NCBI GenBank assembly: GCA_964507045.1
Contig: CAZDOO010000019.1
Location: forward strand, 7,799-71,798
DNA from: UBA8199 sp964507045
GTDB lineage: Bacteria > Verrucomicrobiota > Verrucomicrobiia > Limisphaerales > UBA8199
Direction: 5' to 3'
DNA: 64,000 nucleotides
Below the pieces are notes generated by a model. It searched no databases. It had not been told where the DNA came from and was given only the letters and a program-made list of their open reading frames with translations. Positions 9,656-18,930 of the stretch are shown one piece after another; within the stretch, counting starts at the first letter, position 1, and each line of letters opens with the position of its first letter. Both the position numbers and the translations under genes were made by a program.

Positions 9656-9695
9656 GGGAACGCGGTTCAGCCGCAGCGGTTTGGCCCGCGTTCCA
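9656..9695 (+). promoter_or_regulatory. Hairpin between rpsB and tsf
   Basis: GGAACGCGG at 9657-9665 pairs perfectly with CCGCGTTCC at 9686-9694. A small CCG/CGG stem lies inside the loop. There is no T-run after it, so it is not a standard intrinsic terminator. It could instead process or attenuate the rpsB-tsf message. Confidence 0.45.
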
Positions 9696-9713
9696 CCTTT
9701 ACGATCCAGAGCG

Positions 9714-9734
9714 ACTATCAACTATCAACTCTTA
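9714..9734 (+). repeat. Heptamer tandem repeat before tsf
   Basis: Three 7-bp units, ACTATCA, ACTATCA and ACTCTTA, end 16 bases before the tsf ATG. They occupy the place where a ribosome-binding site is expected. Three comparable 7-bp arrays occur elsewhere in the window. Confidence 0.75.
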
Positions 9735-9750
9735 GAGACAGACTTTCTTT

Positions 9751-10590
9751 ATGGCTGAAATTAATGCGGCACTGGTTGCCAAACTGCGCGGGATGACCGG
9801 CGCGGGAATGATGGAATGCAAGAAGGCGTTGGCGCAAGCCAATGGCGACGTCAACGTGGCGGTGGATATTCTGCGCAAGGCGGGTACGGTAACCGCCGGC
9901 AAGATCGCGGCGCGGGAAGCGCGGGAAGGCGTGATTGCCCATTACATCGCCCCGGGCGGTCGGGTGGGTTTGCTGGTGGAGGTGAACTGCCAGACGGATT
10001 TCGTGGCGCGCAACGAGATATTCCGCGCTTTCGCTGAGGAAGTGGCCAAGCGGCTCGCTGCGGACCCCCAGGCGAACCTGGAAGCCGAGCGCGAGGCGAC
10101 CGTGGCGAAGATTCGCGAGAACATCAAGATCCCCCGTCACGCGCGAATGGAGGTGGCGGGCAACGGGATGGTGGCTGCCTACATTCACACCGGCGCCAAG
10201 GTCGGCGTGCTGGTGGAAGTAGGCGCGGGCAAGGAAGACACGGTGGCCAAGAACGACTTCAAGCAGCTCGTGAAGGACATCACGCTGCAGATCGCCGCCG
10301 GCCATCCCTTTGCCGTGTCGCGCGAGCAGGTGCCGGCGGACGTGCTGGCGAAGGAAAAGGAAATTGCCGCCGAGCAGTTCAAGAACAAGCCGCCGCAGGC
10401 CATCGCCAAGATCGTTGAAGGCAAGCTGGAGAAGTTCTACCAGACTTACTGCCTGGTGGACCAGGGCTTCGTGAAGCAGAACTCTGAGATTTCGGTCAAA
10501 GAGCATGTGGCGGCGGTCGCCAAGCAATTGGGCGATGAGATCACCATTCGCCGGTTTGTCCGATTCCAGATCGGCGAAGCGGCGGCTTAG
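9751..10590 (+). CDS. tsf: Translation elongation factor Ts
   Basis: EF-Ts is the guanine-nucleotide exchange factor that recycles EF-Tu. The protein is 279 residues. The N-terminal UBA-like domain has the signature LRGMTGAGMMECKKAL followed by NGDVNVAVDILRKAG. The core contains the conserved NCQTDFVARN motif (about residue 80) and the repeat-like VEVGAGKEDTVAKND. The C-terminal KEHVAAVAKQLG and RFVRFQIGE are typical of the dimerisation or core end. Length is normal. It is the second gene after rpsB; the ATG start is fixed by the MAEI N-terminus. Confidence 0.95.
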   Translation: MAEINAALVAKLRGMTGAGMMECKKALAQANGDVNVAVDILRKAGTVTAGKIAAREAREGVIAHYIAPGGRVGLLVEVNCQTDFVARNEIFRAFAEEVAKRLAADPQANLEAEREATVAKIRENIKIPRHARMEVAGNGMVAAYIHTGAKVGVLVEVGAGKEDTVAKNDFKQLVKDITLQIAAGHPFAVSREQVPADVLAKEKEIAAEQFKNKPPQAIAKIVEGKLEKFYQTYCLVDQGFVKQNSEISVKEHVAAVAKQLGDEITIRRFVRFQIGEAAA

Positions 10591-10721
10591 GCGAGCGCGG
10601 AGCAGTTCACAATGGGGTGTCCTCCAAGGGCACCCGCAGGCAGTCTTGATCTCAAGCATGCTTGAGAGGTGCATGCTTTGTAATTTGCGATGGCGACAGG
10701 CGGTTAGTTGAAGCAATTGAT

Positions 10722-10750
10722 TTGCAGAAGGGGGCTTTGTAGGGTATAGT
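10722..10750 (+). promoter_or_regulatory. Strong sigma-70-like promoter of the GH30-like gene
   Basis: TTGCAG, 17 bases, TATAGT, ending 43 bases before the GTG of the glycoside hydrolase gene. Spacing is optimal and both hexamers match well. Confidence 0.6.
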
Positions 10751-10758
10751 ACTGAAAG

Positions 10759-10776
10759 GTATTTACGGTAAAATAC
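10759..10776 (+). promoter_or_regulatory. Inverted repeat at the transcription start, candidate operator
   Basis: GTATTT-N6-AAATAC is a perfect 6-bp inverted repeat. It starts 9 bases after the -10 hexamer of the preceding promoter, so it would overlap the early transcript. Position and symmetry suit a repressor site controlling the carbohydrate-active enzyme. No regulator gene is adjacent. Confidence 0.4.
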
Positions 10777-10793
10777 GGATAGCAAGCCTGCCT

Positions 10794-12719
10794 GTGAAAT
10801 ACATAGTTTGCCTGGGCGTGCTGCTTTTATGCCCCGTGCTGCGGGGGACTGCGGTTACGATTCAAGGCGCGAAGACGAACCAGGTGATTGATGGGTTCGG
10901 GGTCAACGTGAACTACCGGAGCTGGAACGGCAGTGAACTTCGGCCGGTATTGGACGCGCTGATTGACGAAGCTGGGATGACGCTTTTCCGCGTCGTTTAC
11001 GACCTCACCGACTGGGAGACCACCAACGACAACACCGATCCGGCTTTGTTTAACTGGGCCTACTATAACGGGGTTTACAGCTCAACCGAGTTTACCCGCC
11101 TGTGGGACATGTTTGCCTACCTGAACGCCCGTGGAATTACGAACGGCGCCTTCTTTAACTTTATGGGCGGGGGACCAAGCTGGATGATCCAAAGCGATGC
11201 GACTTCGGGGACACTAAAATCGGGCATGGAGCCGGAGTGGGCGGAGATGATTACCTCGCTGCTTGTGTATGCACGCAACACGATGGGCCTTCAGTTCAGT
11301 CTGGTTGCTCCTGATAATGAGCCAAACTTGACTTCGTATCCGGAGGGCATCCATCTCCCTACCGCGAAGCAATACACCAATGCGCTGCACAAACTGGCGC
11401 TCAGGCTGGACTCCGCCGGGATGAGTGATGTTGGGTTGGTGGGCCCTGATGCGGCCGGCGGTGGCACGACCTATATGCCCGAGATGATGGCCGATCCGGT
11501 GATCATGGCGAAGCTGAAGCATTTTGGGCTGCACGATTATTCCTCGGGTGGCGGGAGTTCACCCACGGTGTACTCGTATATAACAAACTCGGCGTATCCT
11601 GACCGCACGTTGTGGTTGACAGAGTTTACGGAGTGGTGTGACGAGTGTGAAAACGGGGTCCGCGGGACAAATTCATGGAGCTTTGCTCGCGGGATAGCGG
11701 AAGATTTGCTGTCGTATCTTGCGAATGGCGCGGCAGGGACTCAGGTGTGGGAAGGGTACGACAGCCGGTACGCGCACGGTCCGGCCTACGGAGGAGTGAG
11801 CGGAACTAACAAGTGGAGTTATTGGGGTCTGTTTGCTGTGGATAATCCTACCAACGCGGTGAAGACTTACACGGCGCGCAAGCAGTTCTACACGCATGCT
11901 CAAGTGAGCAGATGGGTTAGTCCCGGCTCCCAGCGGATCAACATTGCGGGAGGCACTTCACCCTTCTCGCCGTTGCTGGCGTTCAAACACATGGGCCTGG
12001 GGCAGGTTACCATTGTGGGCGTCAATACCTCCACGAGCGCTGCCACACTCAGGGGGACAAACAATTCGTTGCCCACCGTGCCGCGCTTTTCTCTGTATTA
12101 CACCTCGGCGACCACGAATCTTGCATACGGAGGGAGCGTGCCGGTTACCAATATGGCATTCAGCGCCACTATTCCCGCTAATTGCGTGTTCACCCTGACT
12201 TACACGACGCCCTTGCCGTTGGTGGTGACGACGACCGAATTGCCTTCAGCGGAGGTCGGAGCGGCTTATTCATTTCCTCTGGCTGCCAGTGGTGGGTCTC
12301 CCCCTTATCTTTGGGCTGTGGCTTCAAACGCTTCGGCGCCGGCCGGGTTGACGCTATCCACAAACGGGGTTTTGTCCGGCGTGCCATCCTCTGCTGGGGG
12401 ATATGACATCCCAGTGGTTGTGACTGATTCCGCCCAGGCCAAGGCCAGCCAGGATGTGAGCCTGGAGATCATAGAGCCAATTATGACCTTGGAGGCACCC
12501 CCGCAGACTGCTGATGAAATTGGAGACTTCGGTTTCAGGCTGACCCTTTTGGTCAACATGCCCGGGACGTATGTGATTCAGCGAACATCTGACTTCAGCG
12601 CCTGGGATGATGTTCAAGAAGTGATTTGTACCAACGGTGTGGTCGAAGTGACAAACCACAATGATGCCGCCGCTAGCGCCTGGTTTTACCGGGCCTTCAA
12701 GCTCACAACTGCCGAGTGA
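10794..12719 (+). CDS. Secreted GH30-like glycoside hydrolase with Ig-like and FYR C-terminal modules
   Basis: A 641-residue exported enzyme of clan GH-A, closest in layout to GH30. It has a signal peptide (1-20), then the GH30-type opening QVIDGFGVNVNY. The acid/base candidate is Glu176 in APDNEPNL, and the nucleophile candidate is Glu277 in LWLTEFTE. A beta-sandwich follows the barrel (about 370-465), then a putative-Ig (He_PIG-like) domain (about 470-560; GAAYSFPLAASGGSPPYLWA, LSGVPSSAGGYD). The C-terminal module ends in WFYRAFKL. It probably cleaves a plant or algal polysaccharide outside the cytoplasm; the substrate cannot be read from sequence. The GTG start follows a good promoter and a possible operator. 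Confidence 0.85.
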   Translation: MKYIVCLGVLLLCPVLRGTAVTIQGAKTNQVIDGFGVNVNYRSWNGSELRPVLDALIDEAGMTLFRVVYDLTDWETTNDNTDPALFNWAYYNGVYSSTEFTRLWDMFAYLNARGITNGAFFNFMGGGPSWMIQSDATSGTLKSGMEPEWAEMITSLLVYARNTMGLQFSLVAPDNEPNLTSYPEGIHLPTAKQYTNALHKLALRLDSAGMSDVGLVGPDAAGGGTTYMPEMMADPVIMAKLKHFGLHDYSSGGGSSPTVYSYITNSAYPDRTLWLTEFTEWCDECENGVRGTNSWSFARGIAEDLLSYLANGAAGTQVWEGYDSRYAHGPAYGGVSGTNKWSYWGLFAVDNPTNAVKTYTARKQFYTHAQVSRWVSPGSQRINIAGGTSPFSPLLAFKHMGLGQVTIVGVNTSTSAATLRGTNNSLPTVPRFSLYYTSATTNLAYGGSVPVTNMAFSATIPANCVFTLTYTTPLPLVVTTTELPSAEVGAAYSFPLAASGGSPPYLWAVASNASAPAGLTLSTNGVLSGVPSSAGGYDIPVVVTDSAQAKASQDVSLEIIEPIMTLEAPPQTADEIGDFGFRLTLLVNMPGTYVIQRTSDFSAWDDVQEVICTNGVVEVTNHNDAAASAWFYRAFKLTTAE

Positions 12720-12937
12720 ACAGAGCTCATGTTGGTAAGGGATTGCGGTTTCCTGCGGCGTTTAAGCCAGTGCCACCAAAGCAGGCCTTTCCTCAAGAAC
12801 CGTGAGATGCTGGCGAACCGCGCGGAATGTGGCTGACAGACAAAGTTGCATCCTGAGCATGATGCCCAGCAGGTAATCGCTGGGCTCGATGCGAAGTGCG
12901 ACGAGCACCGCGTTAACCGAGGCGCTGAAGAAGGGTT

Positions 12938-14785
12938 ATGATTGCGAGCAAGAGCAAGATGAAGACGGGGTTGCTGACTGGCTCCGTCGTCATTCTGCTG
13001 GCGACGTTGGTGGTGTATTGGCCTGCAGTGCACGCGGGTTTCATCTGGGATGATGATGACATCTTGACGGCCAATCCTTTGATCAGCGCGCCGGATGGGC
13101 TGTGGTTGATCTGGGCTGGGGGCAAGTTTTATGACTACTGGCCGATGACGCTGACGTCCTTCTGGTTGGAGTGGCGTCTGTGGGGACTCAACGCGACGGG
13201 TTATCACGTGACCAACATTCTGCTGCATGCCGGGGCGGCGATCTTCCTCTGGCGCGTGCTCCAACAGCTCGGAGTTTCTGCTGCCTGGCTGGCCGCGCTG
13301 ATCTTCGCCATTCATCCAACCAACGTGCAGTCGGTCGCCTGGATTACCGAGCGCAAGAATACGCTGTCGCTGTTCTTCTTCAGCCTGGCGCTGTTGGCGT
13401 ATTTGCGCTCGGAGAAACTGAGACGCGGAACGCAAAGGCAGAGGTTGGGGCAACCCGCAGCCCGCGGAGCTGAGCCCTGGTGGTACTGGCTGTCCTTCGC
13501 CGTGTTTGTCCTGGCGCTGCTGAGCAAGACTTCGGTGGTCATGCTGCCAGTGGTCTTGTTGCTGTGCATGTGGTGGCTGGGACGCGCGGCCGGCCGCTCG
13601 CTGACGCGGGAGGATGTCGCGCGCACGATGCCATTCTTCGGTATTGCGCTGGGCCTGGCGCTGGTGACGATCTGGTTCCAATACCAGCGGAGCATTGGGA
13701 CGGACGTGGTCACGACCAGCGACTTCCGCTCACGGTGGGTGGGGGCGGGCATGGCGGCGTGGTTTTATCTCGCCCGCATCTTGTTTCCCCGCCATCCAAT
13801 GTTTGTCTATCCGCGCTGGAGCTTTTCCCCTGACGTTGTGGCGCACTACCTCCCCGGCGCACTGCTGGTGGGTTTGTGGGTGCTTTTCTGGTGGTACCGC
13901 AACCGGTGGGCACGGCCTTGCTTCTTTGCCCTGAGCTATTTCCTGGCGATGCTTTTCCCCGTCCTTGGCTTCTTCAAGATCTACTTCCAGAAATACTCGT
14001 TCGTGGCTGACCACTGGGCGTATCCAGCGATGATCGGCATTATCGCGCTGGTCGCAGGGGGAGGGGCGTGGCTGGTGCGCTCTGCCGGCAGGCGCTGGGG
14101 GAATTCTATTGGCCTGCTGGCGGCAGTGGGCTTGCTTGGAACGCTGGCTCCTTTGACGTGGGCGCAGTGCGGCATCTACCAAAACGAAGAGACTCTCTGG
14201 CGCGCTACCCTTGCAAGGAATTCTAAATGCTGGCTGGCCCATCACAACCTGGCCAGTTTGCTCGTAACGCAAAGCCAAGCGGAACTGTCCGCGGTTGCCG
14301 GCGCAGCCAACTTCAGCGGACCGTCCCCGGCGTGCGCGGATAAGCTGAACGAGGCGCTATTCCACGAGCAAGCTACGATTGCTTTGAAACCAGACCACGC
14401 GGCGGCGGAGTATGGCGCGGGCCACATCCTGAGCCTGTTGAAGAGGACTGAGGAGGCCATTCCGCACTTCCGCCGTGCCATCGAACTGCAACCGGACATG
14501 ATATCGGCGCTGGATTCACTGGCTTGGATTTTGGCCACGCACGAGCAAGCCGCTGTGCGCAATGGCGCGGAAGCCGTGCGGCTGGCCAAGAGTGCTGTGG
14601 CGATCACCGGCGAGCAGGACGCGCGGAGCCTGGAGACACTGGCGATTGCCAGCGCCGAGGCGGGCGACTTCCCTGCCGCCACGGAGGCTCGGCGCAAGGC
14701 GCTGAAGCTGGCACTGGCGGCGCAGGAGCGCGATTTCGCGGGCACAGCTGGCGGCTCGACTGCGGCTCTTCGAAAGCGGCCGTAG
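12938..14785 (+). CDS. TMTC/PMT-like multi-pass membrane protein with C-terminal TPRs
   Basis: A 615-residue integral membrane protein. The luminal loop after the first segment has the D-D-D motif (GFIWDDDDILTANP) and the HPTNVQSVAWITERKNTLS motif typical of TMTC-like glycosyltransferase-fold proteins. Around ten membrane segments run to about residue 400. The C-terminus then holds tetratricopeptide-like helices (EAIPHFRRAIELQPDMISAL, DSLAWILATHEQAAVRNG). In eukaryotes TMTC proteins are O-mannosyltransferases; bacterial relatives are widespread but mostly uncharacterised. A glycosyl transfer role is therefore an inference. A polar insert at about 165-185 (LRRGTQRQRLGQPAARGAEP) looks like expanded low-complexity DNA. 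Confidence 0.75.
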   Translation: MIASKSKMKTGLLTGSVVILLATLVVYWPAVHAGFIWDDDDILTANPLISAPDGLWLIWAGGKFYDYWPMTLTSFWLEWRLWGLNATGYHVTNILLHAGAAIFLWRVLQQLGVSAAWLAALIFAIHPTNVQSVAWITERKNTLSLFFFSLALLAYLRSEKLRRGTQRQRLGQPAARGAEPWWYWLSFAVFVLALLSKTSVVMLPVVLLLCMWWLGRAAGRSLTREDVARTMPFFGIALGLALVTIWFQYQRSIGTDVVTTSDFRSRWVGAGMAAWFYLARILFPRHPMFVYPRWSFSPDVVAHYLPGALLVGLWVLFWWYRNRWARPCFFALSYFLAMLFPVLGFFKIYFQKYSFVADHWAYPAMIGIIALVAGGGAWLVRSAGRRWGNSIGLLAAVGLLGTLAPLTWAQCGIYQNEETLWRATLARNSKCWLAHHNLASLLVTQSQAELSAVAGAANFSGPSPACADKLNEALFHEQATIALKPDHAAAEYGAGHILSLLKRTEEAIPHFRRAIELQPDMISALDSLAWILATHEQAAVRNGAEAVRLAKSAVAITGEQDARSLETLAIASAEAGDFPAATEARRKALKLALAAQERDFAGTAGGSTAALRKRP

Positions 14786-14908
14786 TGTTCGCAGCCCCTG
14801 ACGCCGGCGGCAGATGATGATTGATTGCGCGGCGGGGAGATTCTGTGTATCAGAACGGTGGCTGAAGCCACACCGAAGAGCATGAACCAATCGAATGAAG
14901 TAAAGGCT

Positions 14909-15829
14909 ATGAGAACCAATACCTATAATCGCAGAGAGTTTCTGGGACGGGCAATTGCTTCGACCGCTGGCGCGACGCTGGCATTAACTTCCCCGTGCTG
15001 GGGAGCGGCGCCGACAGGCCGGAAAGAGGTTAAGCTGAGCACCCCCAAGGCGGAGAAGCTGGGCTGGCAGCTCTGCTGTGGCGTTTACACGTTCCGCGAC
15101 CGCAGCTTCTATGAGACGCTGGAGGTGGTGGCCGCAATGGGCGTGCGCCGGGTGGAACCGGCGTTCTTCCTGCCGTTGGACAAGGCGCAGCCGGGGCTCA
15201 AGACCGGTGAGAGCCTCGCTCCCGACAAGCGGCGCGAGATGAAGACGCGGATGGACGACCTGGGAATCATTATGCCGAACTACTACGCCCCGATCGAGGG
15301 GGACAAGAGTGCCTGGCGCAAGATATTCGATTTCGCAAAGGAGATGGGAGTGCAAACGCTGGTGGCGGAGCCGCCGCCGGAAGCGCTGGAGGCACTGGAC
15401 CCGCTGTGTCAGGAATACAGAATCAACCTGGCGGTTCACAACCACCCGGAAGGCTCCGGCTCCAAGTACTGGAACCCGGACACGCTGGTCAAGGCTTGCG
15501 ATGGGCTAAGTGCGAGAATCGGCGCCTGCCCCGATACCGGCCACTGGGTGCGCTCCGGGCTGGACACGCTGGAGAGCCTCAAGAAGTACGGCAAGCGGAT
15601 CATTACGGTCCATCTGAAGGACGCGGCGGAATCGGGCAAGCGCGAAAGCCGCGATGTGCCTCTCGGTACCGGGAAAGCCAATTACCGCATGCTGCTTAAG
15701 CAGTTGTGCGAGTGGAAGTGGCGAGGAGTTATGACTGTCGAATACGAGCACCTTTCCCCGCAACTGGTGGAAGACGTGACGCAGTGCGTCAAGTTTGTCG
15801 AGGACTTCGCGGCCAACGTCAGAGACTAG
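14909..15829 (+). CDS. Tat-exported sugar phosphate isomerase/epimerase-like TIM-barrel protein
   Basis: A 306-residue protein starting MRTNTYNRREFLGRAIAST, a twin-arginine signal peptide. The mature part is an AP-endonuclease-2/xylose-isomerase-type TIM barrel with CCGVYTFRDRSFYETLEVVA, VEPAFFLPLD, HNHPEGSG (metal ligands), ACPDTGHWVRSG, HLKDAAESG and MTVEYEH in the expected order. Family members isomerise or epimerise sugars, or act on keto-sugar intermediates. The exact substrate is unknown. I chose the ATG at 14909 because AAAGG lies 4 bases before it and the Tat motif then starts at residue 8. ATGs further upstream add unrelated sequence. Confidence 0.8.
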   Translation: MRTNTYNRREFLGRAIASTAGATLALTSPCWGAAPTGRKEVKLSTPKAEKLGWQLCCGVYTFRDRSFYETLEVVAAMGVRRVEPAFFLPLDKAQPGLKTGESLAPDKRREMKTRMDDLGIIMPNYYAPIEGDKSAWRKIFDFAKEMGVQTLVAEPPPEALEALDPLCQEYRINLAVHNHPEGSGSKYWNPDTLVKACDGLSARIGACPDTGHWVRSGLDTLESLKKYGKRIITVHLKDAAESGKRESRDVPLGTGKANYRMLLKQLCEWKWRGVMTVEYEHLSPQLVEDVTQCVKFVEDFAANVRD

Positions 15830-15833
15830 GCTT

Positions 15834-17168
15834 ATGATCAAGCAAGAGCCTCTCCTTTCGGTCGGCATCTACAGCCGCGAGGTTGAGACCCGCGGGGTGC
15901 TGAACGGCCGTTTCGTCCTTCCGGACAAGACCGCCCTGAGTGGCGAGTTCACGGTGCGGCCCAGCCAGGGCGGCCTCGTGTTGCTCGGCAACGATGGCGG
16001 TGAACTGGCGCGCGGACCGGAGATACGGTTGGTGCCGGAGGGGAATGCGACGTTTACGCTGCGCAACGTGACCATCGGGATCAACTTCCACTGGGAGCGG
16101 AAGGAGGATGAGACCTTCGAAGGCGGACTGCGAATCCTGCTCAACCCCGACGGCACGGTCACGGCCATTAACGATGTGGGGGTGGAACAGTATCTTAAGA
16201 GCGTCATCTCGTCAGAGATGAGTGCGACGGCTCCCCTCGAGCTGTTGCGCGCTCACGCCATCACCTCGCGCAGCTGGCTGGTAGCCATGCTCGAACGGCA
16301 GAAGCGCGCCAAGAATGTCGGCGTTCCAGCTCGACGCGGGCGAGAGACTGAAGAGGAGATCGTCCGGTGGTACGACCGGGAGGATCACAGATTCTTCGAC
16401 GTGTGCGCGGACGATCACTGCCAGCGGTATCACGGGCTCACGAAGATTATCTCACCCAAGGCGGGTGAGGCGGTGCGGGATACCCGCGGGATGTTTCTCG
16501 TTCATTCCGGAGAGATTTGCGACGCCCGGTACTCCAAGTCTTGCGGGGGGCGGAGCGAGGTGTTTGCTACCGCGTGGGAAGATGTCGCCGTGCCGTATCT
16601 GGCGACGGTGTCCGACGCCGCGGTGGAGCATTCGCAGATTGACTCCGAAGAAGCAGCCGCGGCGTGGGTGAGTTCCTCGCCGGATGCGTACTGCAACACG
16701 ACGGACGGAAGCATTCTTCGGCAGGTCCTGCCGTCGTTCGACCAGGAGACAACAGACTTTTACCGCTGGACGGTGAGCTATGCGCAAGCGGAACTCAGCG
16801 TCCTGCTCCTTAAGCGGACGGGCATAGACTTTGGCGTGATCCAGCGGCTCGAACCGCTGCAGCGCGGTCCTTCAGGGCGGATCGTGCGGCTGCGGATTGT
16901 GGGAAGCCGGCGGACGGTCGTAGTCGGGAAGGAGTTGGAGATCCGACGCTGGCTCAGCCCGTCGCATTTGTACAGCAGCGCGTTTATTGTCCAGACCGAA
17001 GGAATTACCAGTGGTGCCCCAGCGAAGTTCACCTTGCACGGCGCGGGCTGGGGTCACGGCGTAGGCTTTTGTCAGATCGGCGCGGCGGTCATGGCCGCCA
17101 AAGGATTCCAGGCCGAGAAGATTGTGAAACACTACTTCCGCGGTGCAGCGCTGAAGAGACTGTATTGA
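15834..17168 (+). CDS. SpoIID/LytB domain protein
   Basis: A 444-residue protein with the SpoIID core. It contains GVEQYLKSVISSEM, then LRAHAITSRSWLV (usually QAVAARTYA), KSCGGRSEVF, and near the end GWGHGVGFCQIGA, the conserved G-H-G-V-G-x-C-Q-x-G-A signature. SpoIID is a lytic transglycosylase acting on denuded glycan strands in Bacillus, and amidase enhancers share the domain. In non-sporulating diderms the role is probably in peptidoglycan remodelling. There is no obvious signal peptide, which is odd for a wall enzyme. The ATG at 15834 lies 4 bases after the preceding stop, so the gene is probably co-transcribed with the isomerase-like gene. Confidence 0.85.
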   Translation: MIKQEPLLSVGIYSREVETRGVLNGRFVLPDKTALSGEFTVRPSQGGLVLLGNDGGELARGPEIRLVPEGNATFTLRNVTIGINFHWERKEDETFEGGLRILLNPDGTVTAINDVGVEQYLKSVISSEMSATAPLELLRAHAITSRSWLVAMLERQKRAKNVGVPARRGRETEEEIVRWYDREDHRFFDVCADDHCQRYHGLTKIISPKAGEAVRDTRGMFLVHSGEICDARYSKSCGGRSEVFATAWEDVAVPYLATVSDAAVEHSQIDSEEAAAAWVSSSPDAYCNTTDGSILRQVLPSFDQETTDFYRWTVSYAQAELSVLLLKRTGIDFGVIQRLEPLQRGPSGRIVRLRIVGSRRTVVVGKELEIRRWLSPSHLYSSAFIVQTEGITSGAPAKFTLHGAGWGHGVGFCQIGAAVMAAKGFQAEKIVKHYFRGAALKRLY

Positions 17169-17193
17169 GGCGGCCGGCCCCCCCTTCCGAGGG

Positions 17194-17400
17194 CCTGACC
17201 CTGGCACCGGCGCCCCTCCGTAGCCTCACCGTATGCACACCGTAGATAACATTGTTATCTACGGTGAGGATACGGTGAGGTGAGCCAGGAGAGAGGGGGT
17301 ATTGTCCGGGCCTGAGCCTGACCCGCATTCCGGGCCGCCCGGACCAGCCAATCCCAAAGGAATTCACGAATTCCCCTTCTGTGATGGGGTGGCAGTGCCA
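17194..17400 (+). repeat. Palindromic repeat element, copy 1
   Basis: This element fills most of the 357-base gap between the SpoIID-like gene and the receiver-kinase gene. The centre at 17224-17280 is an almost perfect palindrome (28-base arms, two mismatches) built from 11-bp units of the form CCTCACCGTAn around the core ATAACATTGTTAT. Flanks shared with copy 2 run from CCTGACCCTGGCACC to GGCAGTGCCA. They include GTGAGCCAG, AGAGAGGGGGTATT and GGAATTCACGA. Nothing in it looks coding. Confidence 0.8.
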
Positions 17401-17525
17401 AGACATGCCTGCGGCGGGCGGCCAGCATCTTTGCGCTTGTCGAAACTCCAGTCTTGGATAGCATGATCCTGCATTGGACTGGTTAGTTTAGGTGAGTAGC
17501 CTAGTGCTTAGCCGGTTCACATTTG

Positions 17526-18815
17526 ATGACACCTCTCAGTCCGCCATTGGAAGCAGGGCCCACGCTGGAGCCGCCGACCGACCATCCGGCCAGGCGCAAA
17601 GGCACGCTGCTCATTGTGGACGACGAAGCTGCAGTCCGCGCCTCACTCCGGGTCGTCTTCCAGGACGACTACGAGGTTATCATGGCCGAGGACGGGCCGA
17701 CCGCGATTGAACTCGCGCAGAAGACGCGGGCCGATGCGGCAATTCTCGACATCAAGATGAAGCAAATGTCGGGACTCGAGGTGTTGGAGCGCCTGAAGTA
17801 CGTTGATCCCAGCATCGAGGTGGTGATGCTAACGGCGTTCGAGACCGCGGACCTGATGCGGCAAGCGTTGCGTCTGCGCGCCTGCGACTACATTACCAAG
17901 CCCTTCGACGTTCCCACCTTGCGGGCAGCGGTGGCCAAGGCTATGCAGCGCCGCACCCTGGCGAGCGATATCCACACCGACGCCGAGAAACTCCAAGCTT
18001 TACTCGCTGAACTGCAGGACCAGAAGGTCGAGGAGCAGATGGCCAAGACACGCGGTGAGATCTACGCGAGCATCATTCACGATATCAACGGGCCGCTTAC
18101 AGTCATTTCCGGCTTTGTGCAACTCCTGAACCAGCGCCTCGGGAACGCCACCCGGCTGGAGTTGGAGGACTTGCGGTTCATGCAAGACCGGCTCAAGACC
18201 ATCACCCGCCAGGTGGGCAACTGTGTCGAGATTTCCCGCCGCTATCTCAGCTTTCTGCGCCAGCAGCCCGAAGAGGCGCCGCGGGTGGGTGTAAACCAAT
18301 TGCTCACCGATCTTGGCCACCTTGTCCGCGTGCACCCCAGCCTGCAGAACAACCAGTTCAGCGTTCACCCCCTGGCGGAGGATGTTGGCGTGCACATGAA
18401 CGGCACGGATGTTATCCAACTGCTGCTGAACCTCGCGGTGAACGGCTTCCAGTGCACGCCGCAGGTGCATGCCGTCAATATCGAAGGCCGCGTCCTGCGG
18501 CAACCGATTGACCTCACGGCGCTCAAGGACACCCCGCGGGACCGGCTGCTGAACGTCGAGCATTTCGAGAGCAGCGCGCCGACTCTGGTCCTTTCGGTTT
18601 CCGACAACGGGCCGGGCATTCCGCCGGAGACTCTGCCGAAGATATTCCAGGCCTTTTTTTCAACCAAGCGTGCGAAGCAGGGCACGGGCTTGGGACTGAA
18701 CATCGTCCAGCGCCTCGTCCGGGAAGCCAAAGGCGCGTTGCACGTGCACACCGAGCCCGGCCAGGGCACAACTTTCACTGTTTACCTTCCGGCCGTTCAC
18801 ATGGCTCAGCATTAG
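17526..18815 (+). CDS. Receiver domain fused to a histidine kinase
   Basis: A 429-residue soluble protein. The N-terminal receiver domain (about 27-140) has VDDE acidic residues, phospho-acceptor Asp75 in AAILDIKM, and Lys125 in YITKPFD. A short coiled coil leads to a HisKA-like helix with His185 in IIHDINGPLTVISGF. The ATPase domain has LLLNLAVNGFQ (N box), SDNGPGIPPE (G1), FQAFFSTK (F) and GTGLGLNIV (G2), all intact. It probably takes phosphate on the receiver and signals through its own kinase domain. No membrane sensor or DNA-binding domain is present. ATG at 17526 preferred over the TTG just before. Confidence 0.85.
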   Translation: MTPLSPPLEAGPTLEPPTDHPARRKGTLLIVDDEAAVRASLRVVFQDDYEVIMAEDGPTAIELAQKTRADAAILDIKMKQMSGLEVLERLKYVDPSIEVVMLTAFETADLMRQALRLRACDYITKPFDVPTLRAAVAKAMQRRTLASDIHTDAEKLQALLAELQDQKVEEQMAKTRGEIYASIIHDINGPLTVISGFVQLLNQRLGNATRLELEDLRFMQDRLKTITRQVGNCVEISRRYLSFLRQQPEEAPRVGVNQLLTDLGHLVRVHPSLQNNQFSVHPLAEDVGVHMNGTDVIQLLLNLAVNGFQCTPQVHAVNIEGRVLRQPIDLTALKDTPRDRLLNVEHFESSAPTLVLSVSDNGPGIPPETLPKIFQAFFSTKRAKQGTGLGLNIVQRLVREAKGALHVHTEPGQGTTFTVYLPAVHMAQH

Positions 18816-18930
18816 CGCCTGGTTTCCGGGCAGGGGCAGGGGGCTCCTGTTCCTGCTGCGGTCTTCGCGTCGGCTGCCGGTGCTAAAGTTCTTGTTTTCG
18901 GCCCCGCCTCCAAGCTTTAAGCTTCCAAGA

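Noticed and set aside
10590..10650. Terminator after tsf
   Set aside because: GGTGTCC/GGGCACC stem has a mismatch and no T-run, too weak to support.
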